A DNA stretch of 64,000 nucleotides, taken from assembly GCA_934177995.1 (NCBI GenBank), contig CAKPPW010000002.1:1-64000 (forward strand), read 5' to 3'. The notes beneath the pieces are model-generated. The model searched no databases. It had not been told where the DNA came from and saw nothing but the letters and a program-made list of their open reading frames with translations. Numbering within the stretch: position 1 is the first letter of the stretch; each line of letters begins with the position of its first letter. This stretch comes from an uncultured Bacilli bacterium (GTDB lineage: Bacteria > Bacillota_I > Bacilli_A > RF39 > UBA660). Positions 25,877 through 33,661 of this stretch are shown in pieces. The translations under genes and the position numbers were made by a program.

Positions 25877-25905
25877 TTGACTTTTATTAAATAAAAGGTT
25901 ATTAT
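25877..25905 (+). promoter_or_regulatory. Promoter with downstream operator
   Basis: TTGACT (25877-25882) and TATTAT (25900-25905) with 17-bp spacing. The predicted start at about 25912 is just upstream of operator-like site 3, so a repressor bound there would block transcription. Confidence 0.7.
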
Positions 25906-25918
25906 TTTAGTATAAAGA

Positions 25919-25935
25919 GTTTACTATCGTGAACT
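25919..25935 (+). promoter_or_regulatory. Operator-like site 3 (GTTTACTATCGTGAACT)
   Basis: Exact 17-bp motif, identical to sites 4 and 5. It is a partial dyad: GTTTAC, four bases, GTGAAC. Confidence 0.72.
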
Positions 25936-25960
25936 GCTTTAAATTTGTTGGAGGTGGTAG

Positions 25961-25990
25961 ATGTTATTGTGTTTTGAAAAGTCATTATAA
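25961..25990 (+). CDS. Possible 9-codon leader peptide MLLCFEKSL
   Basis: TTGGAGGTGG lies five to seven bases before ATG 25961, followed by nine codons and TAA. There is no other frame this ribosome site could serve. It lies between operator sites 3 and 4. Confidence 0.4.
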   Translation: MLLCFEKSL

Positions 25991-26037
25991 ACTTTTCGCA
26001 TTTAAATGTAGTAATATATTTTATTTTTAATCAAATA

Positions 26038-26054
26038 GTTTACTATCGTGAACT
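26038..26054 (+). promoter_or_regulatory. Operator-like site 4 (GTTTACTATCGTGAACT)
   Basis: Exact copy of the motif. The 37 bases upstream share TTTAAATGTAGT and the A/T-rich spacer with the region before site 5 at 60824. Confidence 0.72.
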
Positions 26055-26071
26055 AAAAGAGAGGTGATTAA

Positions 26072-26254
26072 ATAAACTACAAAGAGAAGGAAAGGTATAA
26101 AATATATAATACCTTATCTGATAACCATGGATATTTTCTAACTATCATTAAAGTAATAAATAACAAAGTTTATTATTTATTTGATGGGGATGATGAAATA
26201 AAATTCTTTGAAGTTGGTAGTCAATTTGAATTCGATTTAATAAGGATAATTTAA
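26072..26254 (+). CDS. Small hypothetical protein with an ATA start codon
   Basis: 60 codons of good composition with a bipartite beta pattern (GYFLTIIKVINNKVYYLFDGDD), ending at TAA 26252-26254. The frame is open only from 26072, where the codon is ATA, and no ATG, GTG or TTG lies in its first third. GAGGTG (26061-26066), part of an extended Shine-Dalgarno GAGGTGATT, is correctly spaced for this ATA. The family is not recognised. Standard gene callers would miss it. Confidence 0.5.
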   Translation: MNYKEKERYKIYNTLSDNHGYFLTIIKVINNKVYYLFDGDDEIKFFEVGSQFEFDLIRII

Positions 26255-26276
26255 AAGATTCGAGAGGGGAAACAAA

Positions 26277-26540
26277 ATGAAGTTTTCAAGTGAAAATAGT
26301 AAAATCCCTGATTGGATATTGCATCATTTAAGAAAATATGGCAATTGTTGTTGTGGCAGAGATATAGTCAAGAAAATCGGTAGAGAAAAAATTATAGAAG
26401 TTTTGAAACAAGAAGGGTATCCATGTATTCTTAAAATAATATATGAAAATAAATATAGATATAAGCGAAGAGTAAAATACCCATTAGATGCTTATTATAT
26501 TTTGGAGATAGAATGTTTGGTAAAAAGTTATTATATATGA
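26277..26540 (+). CDS. Small hypothetical protein upstream of the MazF-like toxin
   Basis: 87 residues, with NCCCGRD near residue 22 and a basic region (NKYRYKRRVKYPLDAYYI) towards the end. ATG 26277 follows GAGAGGGG. It overlaps the next gene by 28 bp, and its TGA forms an ATGA overlap with a second possible start of that gene at 26537, a coupling typical of toxin-antitoxin pairs. It shows no similarity I can see to MazE or other known antitoxins. Confidence 0.68.
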   Translation: MKFSSENSKIPDWILHHLRKYGNCCCGRDIVKKIGREKIIEVLKQEGYPCILKIIYENKYRYKRRVKYPLDAYYILEIECLVKSYYI

Positions 26541-26860
26541 AAAACTTTAAAAAAGGAGATATATTTTTAGCTGAATTAAATGATTCCTACAATCATGTTC
26601 AAAACGGAATAAGACCTTGTTTAATTGTTCAAAACAATCAGGGTAATACTTTTTCGCCAACACTAATTGTTGTACCGTTAACAACAAAAATTAAAAAGAC
26701 TAATATGCCTGTACATGTTGTGATAACTCCATATCAAATGGTTTTGTGTGAATGTATTTTAACTATTTCAAAGAAGCAAATAATTTCTTACATTAAAACA
26801 TTGGATGAAAAAACTATGAAAAAAGTAGATGAAGCTTTATCCGTATCATTAGAGATTTAA
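26513..26860 (+). CDS. MazF/PemK-family growth-inhibitor-like protein
   Basis: Family members are sequence-specific mRNA endoribonucleases of type II toxin-antitoxin systems. The signature KKGDIFLAELN is near residue 13, GIRPCLIVQNN near 32 and TLIVVPLTTKI near 50. The fold, including the late strand MVLCECILTISKKQI, is complete. ATG 26513 has GGAGATA upstream and gives 115 residues; ATG 26537 (MKNFKKGD) would give 107 and overlaps the upstream stop codon. No classical antitoxin gene is adjacent; the 87-residue gene upstream is the candidate. Confidence 0.83.
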   Translation: MFGKKLLYMKNFKKGDIFLAELNDSYNHVQNGIRPCLIVQNNQGNTFSPTLIVVPLTTKIKKTNMPVHVVITPYQMVLCECILTISKKQIISYIKTLDEKTMKKVDEALSVSLEI

Positions 26861-26876
26861 AAAGGGAGGAAAAAAC

Positions 26877-27467
26877 ATTAAAACAAAGGTAAAGCAGTTT
26901 TATGAAGACTTGTTTAGTAGTAGTTCAGGGAAGTATTGGTGTAATGAAGGTAATAATAAAAGAATGCGTAATTATCATAAGTTATCATTTATTTTAAAAG
27001 TAATAGAAAATGTTTTACTATTATCATTTATTCTATATTGTTTATGTTTATCTACAAATACTATATTTTATCTATTTGATAGATTAAAGTATTGCAGCGA
27101 GGGAATAGCTTTGATGAACATAGATACTTTTAAAAAGTTTGTCTATGATACTTATATTATAACTTTTATTATGTCGTTGTTTGTAGTTCTATATGTTAGT
27201 AGAAAAAGGAAATACTCTTTAAAAAAGATTGTTTTAATAATGATTAAAGGATTATTATTTTTACCAATCAGCTCACTATTAACTTATAATTTTGTGATGT
27301 TAGGCAGTTTAATGAGAAGTTTCTATTTAGCAGTAATTATTGCAGTATTAGTATTTGCTATTGATTTTTTAATAAAAAGAATTGATAGTTTATATGATTT
27401 GGCAGTAGGTAGTACAGATGTTAATAAGAATAGAAAAGGAGAAAGCAAAGTATGCAAGAAAAAGTAA
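26877..27467 (+). CDS. Multi-pass membrane protein with an ATT start
   Basis: A 196-residue protein with four predicted membrane segments (about residues 42-70, 85-110, 120-145 and 155-172) and a basic C-terminal tail. The first 11 codons (ATT AAA ACA AAG...) precede a TTG that some would call as start, but GGGAGG at 26864-26869 is seven bases before the ATT, so I assign the start at 26877. It overlaps the cold-shock gene by 16 bp. Function unknown. Confidence 0.7.
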   Translation: MKTKVKQFYEDLFSSSSGKYWCNEGNNKRMRNYHKLSFILKVIENVLLLSFILYCLCLSTNTIFYLFDRLKYCSEGIALMNIDTFKKFVYDTYIITFIMSLFVVLYVSRKRKYSLKKIVLIMIKGLLFLPISSLLTYNFVMLGSLMRSFYLAVIIAVLVFAIDFLIKRIDSLYDLAVGSTDVNKNRKGESKVCKKK

Positions 27468-27709
27468 ATATGAAAGGTAATGTTAAGTGGTTTAGTAGTG
27501 AGAAAGGATATGGATTTCTCTCATGTAGTGAAATAGAAAATGATATATATGTACATTTTTCAGATATACAAATGAAAGGATTTAAAACTTTGGATGAGAA
27601 TGATTCAGTAATTTTTGATTATGACGAAGAAAAGCAAAAAGCAGTAAATGTTCGCAAAATAACTGAAGAAGAATCCAATGCAGAAGAAGATAATACGGAT
27701 TCTGAATAA
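27452..27709 (+). CDS. Cold-shock domain protein
   Basis: Single-stranded nucleic-acid-binding protein of the CspA type: GNVKWFSSEKGYGFLS contains RNP-1-like residues near 17-22, and DIYVHFSDI is RNP-2. The domain is about 70 residues and is followed by an acidic tail. A start at 27452 with AAAGGAGAAAGC upstream places the first Met six codons before MKGNVKW. Cold-shock proteins on ICEs are uncommon but known. It shares its last base with the next start (TAATGA). Confidence 0.9.
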   Translation: MQEKVNMKGNVKWFSSEKGYGFLSCSEIENDIYVHFSDIQMKGFKTLDENDSVIFDYDEEKQKAVNVRKITEEESNAEEDNTDSE

Positions 27710-28170
27710 TGATTAATATTTTTGATAAAGAAATTATATCAAAAATAGATATGGATAAAACAGTTATAAAAGGAAAGAAAATTTGTGAATTATATCAACC
27801 TTTAGTTGAAAAAAGGTTAAGACAACTAAATACTAAAGCTTTTAATTCAGCAAGTATAGTTGTATTCTCTGGAGCTTCCACGGGTTCAACTTCATCTGAT
27901 AGATTGTTAAAAAGTTTATCTTGGAATGAGGATCAGATAGCAAATTATATAAGAAGCATTTTTAGAATTCAAAACGAAGACAGAACAATTAGAGAGTTTT
28001 TGAGAATGAAATGTTTATATGGCTATACGGATAGAGAAATTTCTGATAAACTTGAAATATCAGAAAGAACACTTAGAAGATATAAAAACAGAGCATATTT
28101 CTATTTAGCTGTTTATTCAAATCAAGTGGAATTTATTTATGAAAGGACTTATCATTTCTACTGGGATTAA
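27709..28170 (+). CDS. ArpU/sigma region 4-like helix-turn-helix regulator
   Basis: A 153-residue protein with a C-terminal helix-turn-helix: YGYTDREISDKLEISERTLRR at about residues 104-124. The N-terminal 100 residues are helical and polar, with SGASTGSTSSDRLLK in the middle. The layout resembles the ArpU/RinA group of phage late-gene activators, so it could control late or cargo promoters of the element. The overlap of start and stop with the cold-shock gene shows translational coupling. Family assignment is approximate. Confidence 0.7.
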   Translation: MINIFDKEIISKIDMDKTVIKGKKICELYQPLVEKRLRQLNTKAFNSASIVVFSGASTGSTSSDRLLKSLSWNEDQIANYIRSIFRIQNEDRTIREFLRMKCLYGYTDREISDKLEISERTLRRYKNRAYFYLAVYSNQVEFIYERTYHFYWD

Positions 28171-28183
28171 ATAGAATTAAATA

Positions 28184-28205
28184 TTGTGGTAATTCATTAC
28201 CACAA
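28184..28205. promoter_or_regulatory. Perfect 22-bp palindrome
   Basis: TTGTGGTAA, loop TTCA, TTACCACAA. There is no T-tract, so it is more likely an operator or RNA-processing hairpin than a terminator. It lies between the ArpU-like gene and the CAP-domain gene, ahead of the latter's GGAGGAG site. Confidence 0.55.
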
Positions 28206-28232
28206 GGACATAGAAGTTTGGAGGAGCAAATT

Positions 28233-29258
28233 ATGAAGCGTAGCTTAAAGATAGTAATACCTATTATAATACTAATTATATTTTTAGTAGGATTATTTAT
28301 TGTATATAAAAATACATATAAAATAGAATTAAAAAAAGAAGAATTTATTTATGAATTAGGAGAAAAAATTAGTTCTGATGTATCTAATTATTTAAAAGAT
28401 GCTGATGCTAATAAAAATATAAAAGATTATAAACTATCTTCAGAATCATTAAAGAAGGATAATGATTTATTTATCATGGATGAATTAGAGTTAGTTCCAG
28501 TAGGTGAGTATATAATAACTATTGATTACAAAAAGAAGAGTGTTGATTTTGTAATTAAAGTAAAAGATACTATTGCACCAGAATTTTCTTCATTTAAAGA
28601 TACCATAGAAATTGAAGAAACAGAAGATAAACTGGATTTAACTACTTATTTTAAAGCAGAAGACTTAACAAAAGTAAAACTTCTAATAGAAGGAGAATAT
28701 GATCTTAAAAAAGTTGGAGAATATAAATTAAAAGTTGTAGCTGAAGATGAAAACGATAATATAACTTCAAAAGATTTTATATTAAAAATAAAAAAGAAAA
28801 TAGAAGAGCGACCAAAAGCACCTGAAAAGAAACAAACTACAAATAATTCAAAATCGCCAACACCCCCATCAAATAAACCATCTAACAATATATCTAATAA
28901 CAATACTTCTGGTTCTCCTAAATATCGTAGAGATATTTCTAATTCCTTTGCCAACCAGATAAATATATATAGGGAAGAAAATGGTTTATCTGAGTTGCCA
29001 ATTACTTCTGAAGCTCAATCAGAAGCTGATAGAAGGTCTAAAGAAATATCAATTAACTATTCTCATGATGGAGCAGGATATGGATTTGGTGAGAATATTG
29101 GTTATGGTGGAATAGGATCAGATTTTATTGCTGCATGGAAAAACAGTCCATCTCATAATGCAACAATGCTTAGAGAACAGAATGTTGCAATGGCAGTAAG
29201 TGTATATGAAGCAAACGGAATGTGGTATGCTGTAACTTCTTTTAGGATGAATTATTAA
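28233..29258 (+). CDS. Membrane-anchored CAP-domain (SCP/PR-1) protein
   Basis: An N-terminal signal anchor (about residues 8-28), a beta-rich Ig-like region (about 30-190), a Pro/Ser/Asn linker, and a C-terminal CAP domain (about 235-341) with INIYREENGLSEL, YSHDGAGYGFGENIGYG and AAWKNSPSHNATML. The latter two are the CAP signatures. CAP proteins are extracellular and of diverse function. ATG 28233 follows GGAGGAG; a TTG at 28218 lies upstream of that site. It is the first surface cargo gene of the ICE. Confidence 0.88.
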   Translation: MKRSLKIVIPIIILIIFLVGLFIVYKNTYKIELKKEEFIYELGEKISSDVSNYLKDADANKNIKDYKLSSESLKKDNDLFIMDELELVPVGEYIITIDYKKKSVDFVIKVKDTIAPEFSSFKDTIEIEETEDKLDLTTYFKAEDLTKVKLLIEGEYDLKKVGEYKLKVVAEDENDNITSKDFILKIKKKIEERPKAPEKKQTTNNSKSPTPPSNKPSNNISNNNTSGSPKYRRDISNSFANQINIYREENGLSELPITSEAQSEADRRSKEISINYSHDGAGYGFGENIGYGGIGSDFIAAWKNSPSHNATMLREQNVAMAVSVYEANGMWYAVTSFRMNY

Positions 29259-29387
29259 CAAATTTATTTATTATTTAATTTTAATAGTAATCTAATAATT
29301 CATCAAAAGAATAGTATCTATCTTTTAATATTTCTAACATTTTATTTGATTATTTAATTGGAAGAGTATACATTAGGACAATAAAAT

Positions 29388-29417
29388 AACACGATTAACT
29401 AACACCGTGTTTTTTTA
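29388..29417. terminator. Terminator between CAP gene and ABC operon
   Basis: AACACG pairs with CGTGTT over a 12-nt loop, followed by TTTTTT. The 130 bases before it hold no gene. Confidence 0.6.
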
Positions 29418-29431
29418 TAAGTTAAATATTA

Positions 29432-30502
29432 TTAATTTGTATATAATTTACTTAATATTTTTGTATTTTTAATTTTATAGATCAGGTACAAAGTAATAAA
29501 TAATATTAATATACATATTGCAATAGATATAAAATAACTATAGTATATAAAGAAAATTAGATTAACTCCCCATATTAAATTAGCCAATTTAAATAAAATG
29601 ATAGTTACTATATTATCTATTATAAAAATGGTATAAGTAAGATAAGTAACAGCTAAAAATACATTCCAAATTATTGACAGATTTGTATAACCAGATAATT
29701 TTAGTATAATTATTATTAATATTTTATCATTAATTAAATCATTTATAAATATGAATAAATTGATTATGAAAAGAAAAATAATTATAAAAATAAATGGTGT
29801 TATTATAGATAACAGGCTATTATATTCCTTTAACTCAGTTTGATAACTATTATCAAAAAGAGTAGCATTGATATTATGGCTTTTAAATATATTTATTAAA
29901 TCATCAACTTGTTTTTGTTCGCTTACTTTTATTAGAAATTCATTTTCACTATTTTGAATGGTTCTAATTATATTATCTGAAATATAAATTTTATTTTGAA
30001 GATTAGAATCTCTCTCTTTATAAAAGCCAACAATTTTACAAGTTATTTTCTTTTCTTCTATTGATAGAACAATATTAGAATTTAAAATTTCTTTACTTAA
30101 ATTTTTATATAAAGATTCAGGTATAATAATTTCATTATTCTTGTTATTAAATTCTTTTCCATTTTGTATACTGATTTCCTCAGTTGGCAAAATCGGAGTG
30201 AGCATTATACTTCCTAATTTTTCGTTATATATGTTAATGCTTCCTATATAATAGTAAACTTTTTTTATGCCCTTATTTTTTAATATCTCATAAAATTGAT
30301 CTTCATTTTCTTTGGTACTAAATGATGTATAAACTATTCTATTTTCAACTCGATTTTGGAGTTTAGGAATCAAATTCTTTGATATTTGAGCATAGGATTG
30401 AATAATTACTATTATAGATAAGAACAAACCTGATAATATAATATATGAAATAATTTGTCTTTTACTTAATTTTATGAATTCTTTTAATAATAGTGAATTC
30501 AT
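29432..30502 (-). CDS. ABC transporter permease (FtsX/MacB-like), second subunit
   Basis: A 356-residue protein with one N-terminal membrane segment, a large extracytoplasmic region (about 40-225) and three C-terminal membrane segments, the layout of MacB/FtsX permeases. It begins one base after the end of the preceding permease gene (30503). It has no family motif beyond topology, so the subunit assignment rests on topology and context. With the following two genes (reading leftwards) it forms one operon. Confidence 0.8.
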   Translation of the reverse strand: MNSLLLKEFIKLSKRQIISYIILSGLFLSIIVIIQSYAQISKNLIPKLQNRVENRIVYTSFSTKENEDQFYEILKNKGIKKVYYYIGSINIYNEKLGSIMLTPILPTEEISIQNGKEFNNKNNEIIIPESLYKNLSKEILNSNIVLSIEEKKITCKIVGFYKERDSNLQNKIYISDNIIRTIQNSENEFLIKVSEQKQVDDLINIFKSHNINATLFDNSYQTELKEYNSLLSIITPFIFIIIFLFIINLFIFINDLINDKILIIIILKLSGYTNLSIIWNVFLAVTYLTYTIFIIDNIVTIILFKLANLIWGVNLIFFIYYSYFISIAICILILFITLYLIYKIKNTKILSKLYTN

Positions 30503-31720
30503 TTAATTTTTTAGTTCTTCCATAATATTATTTTTTTTAAGCTTATTATTAAATATCAGTGATAACAAGACATTTATGATAATGCAGAATGAAATTCCTA
30601 GTATTATATTTAATTTTGAAATTGTTAATTTTAATCCATATAGCATTTCTTCGTTATTCAAATAACAGTTTTGAAAAACAAAAATTAAGAAGAGAGTTAT
30701 AATTAGTGTTAGAAACAAAGTTACTAATATACATAAAAATGATTCAAGGAATTGTAATTTTATAATATCTACTCGATTATACCCAAGTGTTTTTAATATT
30801 GCGTATTTTTTATTTCGCTTATATTGATTTTTTATTGATATTAAGATGATAACTATGATTGAAATAATCCCCACTAGTAAACCTATCGTTGTAATTAAAT
30901 TCAAAATTTTATTCCCGATTGTGGTATCAATTTTTACAACGGGATCTCCATTTGTATAAAAATGATTTTTTTCAAACCTTTTTAAAGTTTCATGAATATC
31001 ATCTGTGCTTTTAAGTCTAACTACTAGAGGATAAATTATTCCTTCTTCTTCTTTAAATGCTTCTGGCTGATAATACAAATTTAAATTTGTTACAATATCT
31101 GAATTTGTATAACAAAAATTTTCTTTTCCTTGTCTCATAGAGGAATCATAAGTTCCAATTAATCTAAAATTTTCTGTTTTAGTATCATCATCAATAAATT
31201 TTAAAGAAAATTGCTTTCCTAAAAGATTATTTAAATTTATTTCTTTTTTTTCTATTTTGTTTTCTTTTTTATATTCATAGAATATATTTTCAGGACATAC
31301 CATAACTTTATCACTGGAATTATAATTATCAATATTTTCCCCATTAGATATTGATATAGTATCTTTTGGTACTCCAAAAAGAAATAAATTGATTTCAGTA
31401 TCATGATTAAGTCCCTCAAACATTCTCATATTTATTATGTAGGAAGTATAAGGAGATATAGATTCAATCGTATTGTATGATTGCAATTCTGCTAATGCTT
31501 CTTTTTCTGTTTTCTCATCAGGATCATAATATACAAAAAATGTACGATAATCCACCATCTTTTTAACGCTTTGATTCCAATAGTTATTTAAACTGTTGGA
31601 AAAAACTAAGCAAAATATTGTGATTGAAACAGCTATAGAAATAAAAATAATATTAAAATAATTTGCTTTATTTTTGTAAAATTCTTTAATCTCTATTTTT
31701 AACATATCAATTAATTTCAT
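30503..31720 (-). CDS. ABC transporter permease (FtsX/MacB-like), first subunit
   Basis: 405 residues: one membrane segment near 20-45, an exterior region to about 265, and membrane segments near 275-300, 325-350 and 365-390, with the FtsX-domain stretch RNKKYAILKTLGYNR near the end of the exterior part. The start codon lies 14 bp inside the ATPase gene. The exterior domain of these permeases usually binds a periplasm/cell-wall ligand or peptide. Confidence 0.85.
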   Translation of the reverse strand: MKLIDMLKIEIKEFYKNKANYFNIIFISIAVSITIFCLVFSNSLNNYWNQSVKKMVDYRTFFVYYDPDEKTEKEALAELQSYNTIESISPYTSYIINMRMFEGLNHDTEINLFLFGVPKDTISISNGENIDNYNSSDKVMVCPENIFYEYKKENKIEKKEINLNNLLGKQFSLKFIDDDTKTENFRLIGTYDSSMRQGKENFCYTNSDIVTNLNLYYQPEAFKEEEGIIYPLVVRLKSTDDIHETLKRFEKNHFYTNGDPVVKIDTTIGNKILNLITTIGLLVGIISIIVIILISIKNQYKRNKKYAILKTLGYNRVDIIKLQFLESFLCILVTLFLTLIITLFLIFVFQNCYLNNEEMLYGLKLTISKLNIILGISFCIIINVLLSLIFNNKLKKNNIMEELKN

Positions 31721-32387
31721 CTATAATCTCCGTCCTTCCATTTTTTAGGTAAATAATTTCATCAGCATAATCTTTAATGATGTCATCATGACAAATAACG
31801 ATCACACATTTATCTTGATTTGAGAGTTTTTTTAATATACTTAAAATTTTAATTGTGTTTTCTTTATCTAAAGAAGCTGTGGGCTCGTCAGCTAATATAA
31901 TCTCTGGATTATTGCATAGTGCACGAGCAATTGCAACTCTTTGTTGTTCTCCACCCGAAAGTTGATTTGGGTAATGCTTATTCCTGTTTTCTATTCCTAA
32001 TGAATTCAATAAGTTATTGACTCTTTCAACTTTTTCTTTTTTTGTTAAATTTCTATTAGTATAAAGTGGTAAAATTACATTTTCTGTGACATTCATTGTT
32101 GGAATCAAATTAAAAGATTGAAATATATATGCTAATTTCGTTTTTCTAAGATTAGCTATATTTTTTTCTGATAATTTTGATGTATTATGTCCGTCTATTT
32201 TTAATGTTCCGCTTGTTGGTTCTATAAGAAGCCCAATTATTTGCATTAATGTAGATTTTCCACTTCCAGATTCACCCATAATTCCATACAATTTTCCTTC
32301 TTCAAACTTAATATTAATATCATCTAAAGCGTTTATGCATTTATTTTTAAATGAATATTTTTTTTGTACATTAATTAACTCTATCAC
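31707..32387 (-). CDS. ABC transporter ATP-binding protein (LolD/MacB-like)
   Basis: 226 residues with Walker A GESGSGKST near 37-45, the Q-loop FQSFNL, the signature LSGGEQQRVAIARAL near 142, Walker B IILADEPTASLD and the His switch. This family drives mechanical export or peptide-resistance pumps rather than import. It is the first transporter gene after the secreted protein at 32410-32823, 22 bases apart, reading leftwards. Confidence 0.93.
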   Translation of the reverse strand: MIELINVQKKYSFKNKCINALDDINIKFEEGKLYGIMGESGSGKSTLMQIIGLLIEPTSGTLKIDGHNTSKLSEKNIANLRKTKLAYIFQSFNLIPTMNVTENVILPLYTNRNLTKKEKVERVNNLLNSLGIENRNKHYPNQLSGGEQQRVAIARALCNNPEIILADEPTASLDKENTIKILSILKKLSNQDKCVIVICHDDIIKDYADEIIYLKNGRTEIIDEIN

Positions 32388-32409
32388 TATTTACCTTCTT
32401 TCTTTTTAC

Positions 32410-32823
32410 TTAGTTTTGAGTCATAATTACACTATTTGATTTAATTCCACAAAATTGTCTTCCACCTGTATAATTTGTAGAGAAACCATATGCATATCGT
32501 CCATTTTTAAATTTTCCCATATTAGCTCTAACGCATCGGTATAATTCTGTACTCATCATTTTACCAGATACTTGAGTGGTTGGACTGTAGTGTAATGTAA
32601 CCCATAAAAGTTTTTCTCTATTAGATGTGCAATCTGTATGAGCGTCCATAGAAATATCTATGATAAAATTTTTTGTGTCAAACCATCTATAGGAACCGAT
32701 ATGATTTGAATTAGCTGGCATATTTAATGTTGATTTATATTCAGCAGCAGAAACTTTTGTTGCCCCAAAAAGAGATAAAACAGCTATTCCAAAAACAAAT
32801 AACGGCATTAATAATTTTTTCAT
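32410..32823 (-). CDS. Small secreted three-cysteine protein, bacteriocin-like
   Basis: 137 residues with a clear Sec signal peptide (KKLLMPLFVFGIAVLSLFGA, cleavage after VSA). The mature part of about 110 residues is beta-rich, with three Cys (HTDCTSN, LYRCVRAN and RQFCGIK) and a Tyr/Gly-rich end (YAYGFSTNYTGGRQ). AGGAGGTG on the reverse strand and a TATAAT (32842-32847) give it strong expression. It leads the ABC operon, so it could be an antimicrobial or signal with the transporter exporting or protecting against it. I do not recognise the family. Confidence 0.75.
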   Translation of the reverse strand: MKKLLMPLFVFGIAVLSLFGATKVSAAEYKSTLNMPANSNHIGSYRWFDTKNFIIDISMDAHTDCTSNREKLLWVTLHYSPTTQVSGKMMSTELYRCVRANMGKFKNGRYAYGFSTNYTGGRQFCGIKSNSVIMTQN

Positions 32824-32960
32824 TCTTTCACCTCCTACTATATTATATTTATCATTATGAAAAAAAAGTAATGTAAAAGCACGAATAAATGATAATTTTT
32901 ATGATATAATAAAATAGATAAATTTATTTACTTAAATTATATGTGGAAGGTGACAATTTA

Positions 32961-33521
32961 ATGGTAAAAAAATATATATTAATTGTTTTTTTGTTTTTAA
33001 TTTTATTTTTATCTGGGTGTAGTAAAAAAGAAACGGGCTATTCTTATCATCCTACATATATAGACTCTAATAATGGCCAGCGTTGGTTGAACTATGCAAT
33101 TTTGTATGAAAATACTTATACGGGGGTTAAAGATGGCTCATTAAGCATTTTAAAACAAGGAGAACAAACTGAGGAATATCAATTGTTTTTTTCAATAGAT
33201 TCATTGTATTATAAAAAAGGAGATATTATATTGGGGACTTCAAATTATATATACATCTTTAATCAAGATCAAGAAAAAAATTTTAGAATTATAGGATTTA
33301 AATTATCTTCTGAAAAAGAAACACCTGTAATAATAGATAATAAAAAAATAAAATCTATTGTTAATGTCCATGGTGCTAACAAAGAAAATATATATGTAAG
33401 TTATTTTGATGATAAGAATGAAAGATATCTTAAAATAAGTGCAGATTTAAGTAAAATATATGAATTAGATAGTTTAGAAAGTGTAGAAGAACAAATGGAA
33501 TATACTATTTTAAAAAAATAA
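32961..33521 (+). CDS. Lipoprotein of unknown function
   Basis: A 186-residue protein with a lipobox FLSGC at about residue 20 after a hydrophobic segment, so it is lipid-anchored outside. The rest is beta-rich with TYIDSNNGQRWLNY and a repeated YIYxF pattern. ATG 32961 follows GGAAGGTGAC. It is divergent from the small secreted protein at 32823, with an extended -10 (TGATATAAT, TATAAT 32905-32910) in the shared region. It could be an immunity or receptor partner of the neighbouring system, which is inference only. Confidence 0.75.
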   Translation: MVKKYILIVFLFLILFLSGCSKKETGYSYHPTYIDSNNGQRWLNYAILYENTYTGVKDGSLSILKQGEQTEEYQLFFSIDSLYYKKGDIILGTSNYIYIFNQDQEKNFRIIGFKLSSEKETPVIIDNKKIKSIVNVHGANKENIYVSYFDDKNERYLKISADLSKIYELDSLESVEEQMEYTILKK

Positions 33522-33577
33522 TCAAAAATAGTTAAATATTTATGCTATAATGTATTTGTATAATATAGTGAGGAAAG

Positions 33578-33605
33578 GGTGATTAATAACAGGTGATTAA
33601 TAACA
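33578..33605 (+). repeat. Tandem 14-bp repeat of an SD-like element
   Basis: GGTGATTAATAACA occurs twice in exact tandem. It lies in the leader before the secreted protein gene at 33662. GGTGATTA-like strings precede several other ICE starts (23843, 26063, 35924). Confidence 0.6.
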
Positions 33606-33661
33606 ATAGTTTATTTTAATTTATTTATGTATTCGGATGTAGAAATGGAGGAATGTTAATT

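Noticed and set aside
30503..32387. Frameshift between ATPase and permease genes
   Set aside because: The 14-bp overlap is a normal translational coupling; both proteins are complete.
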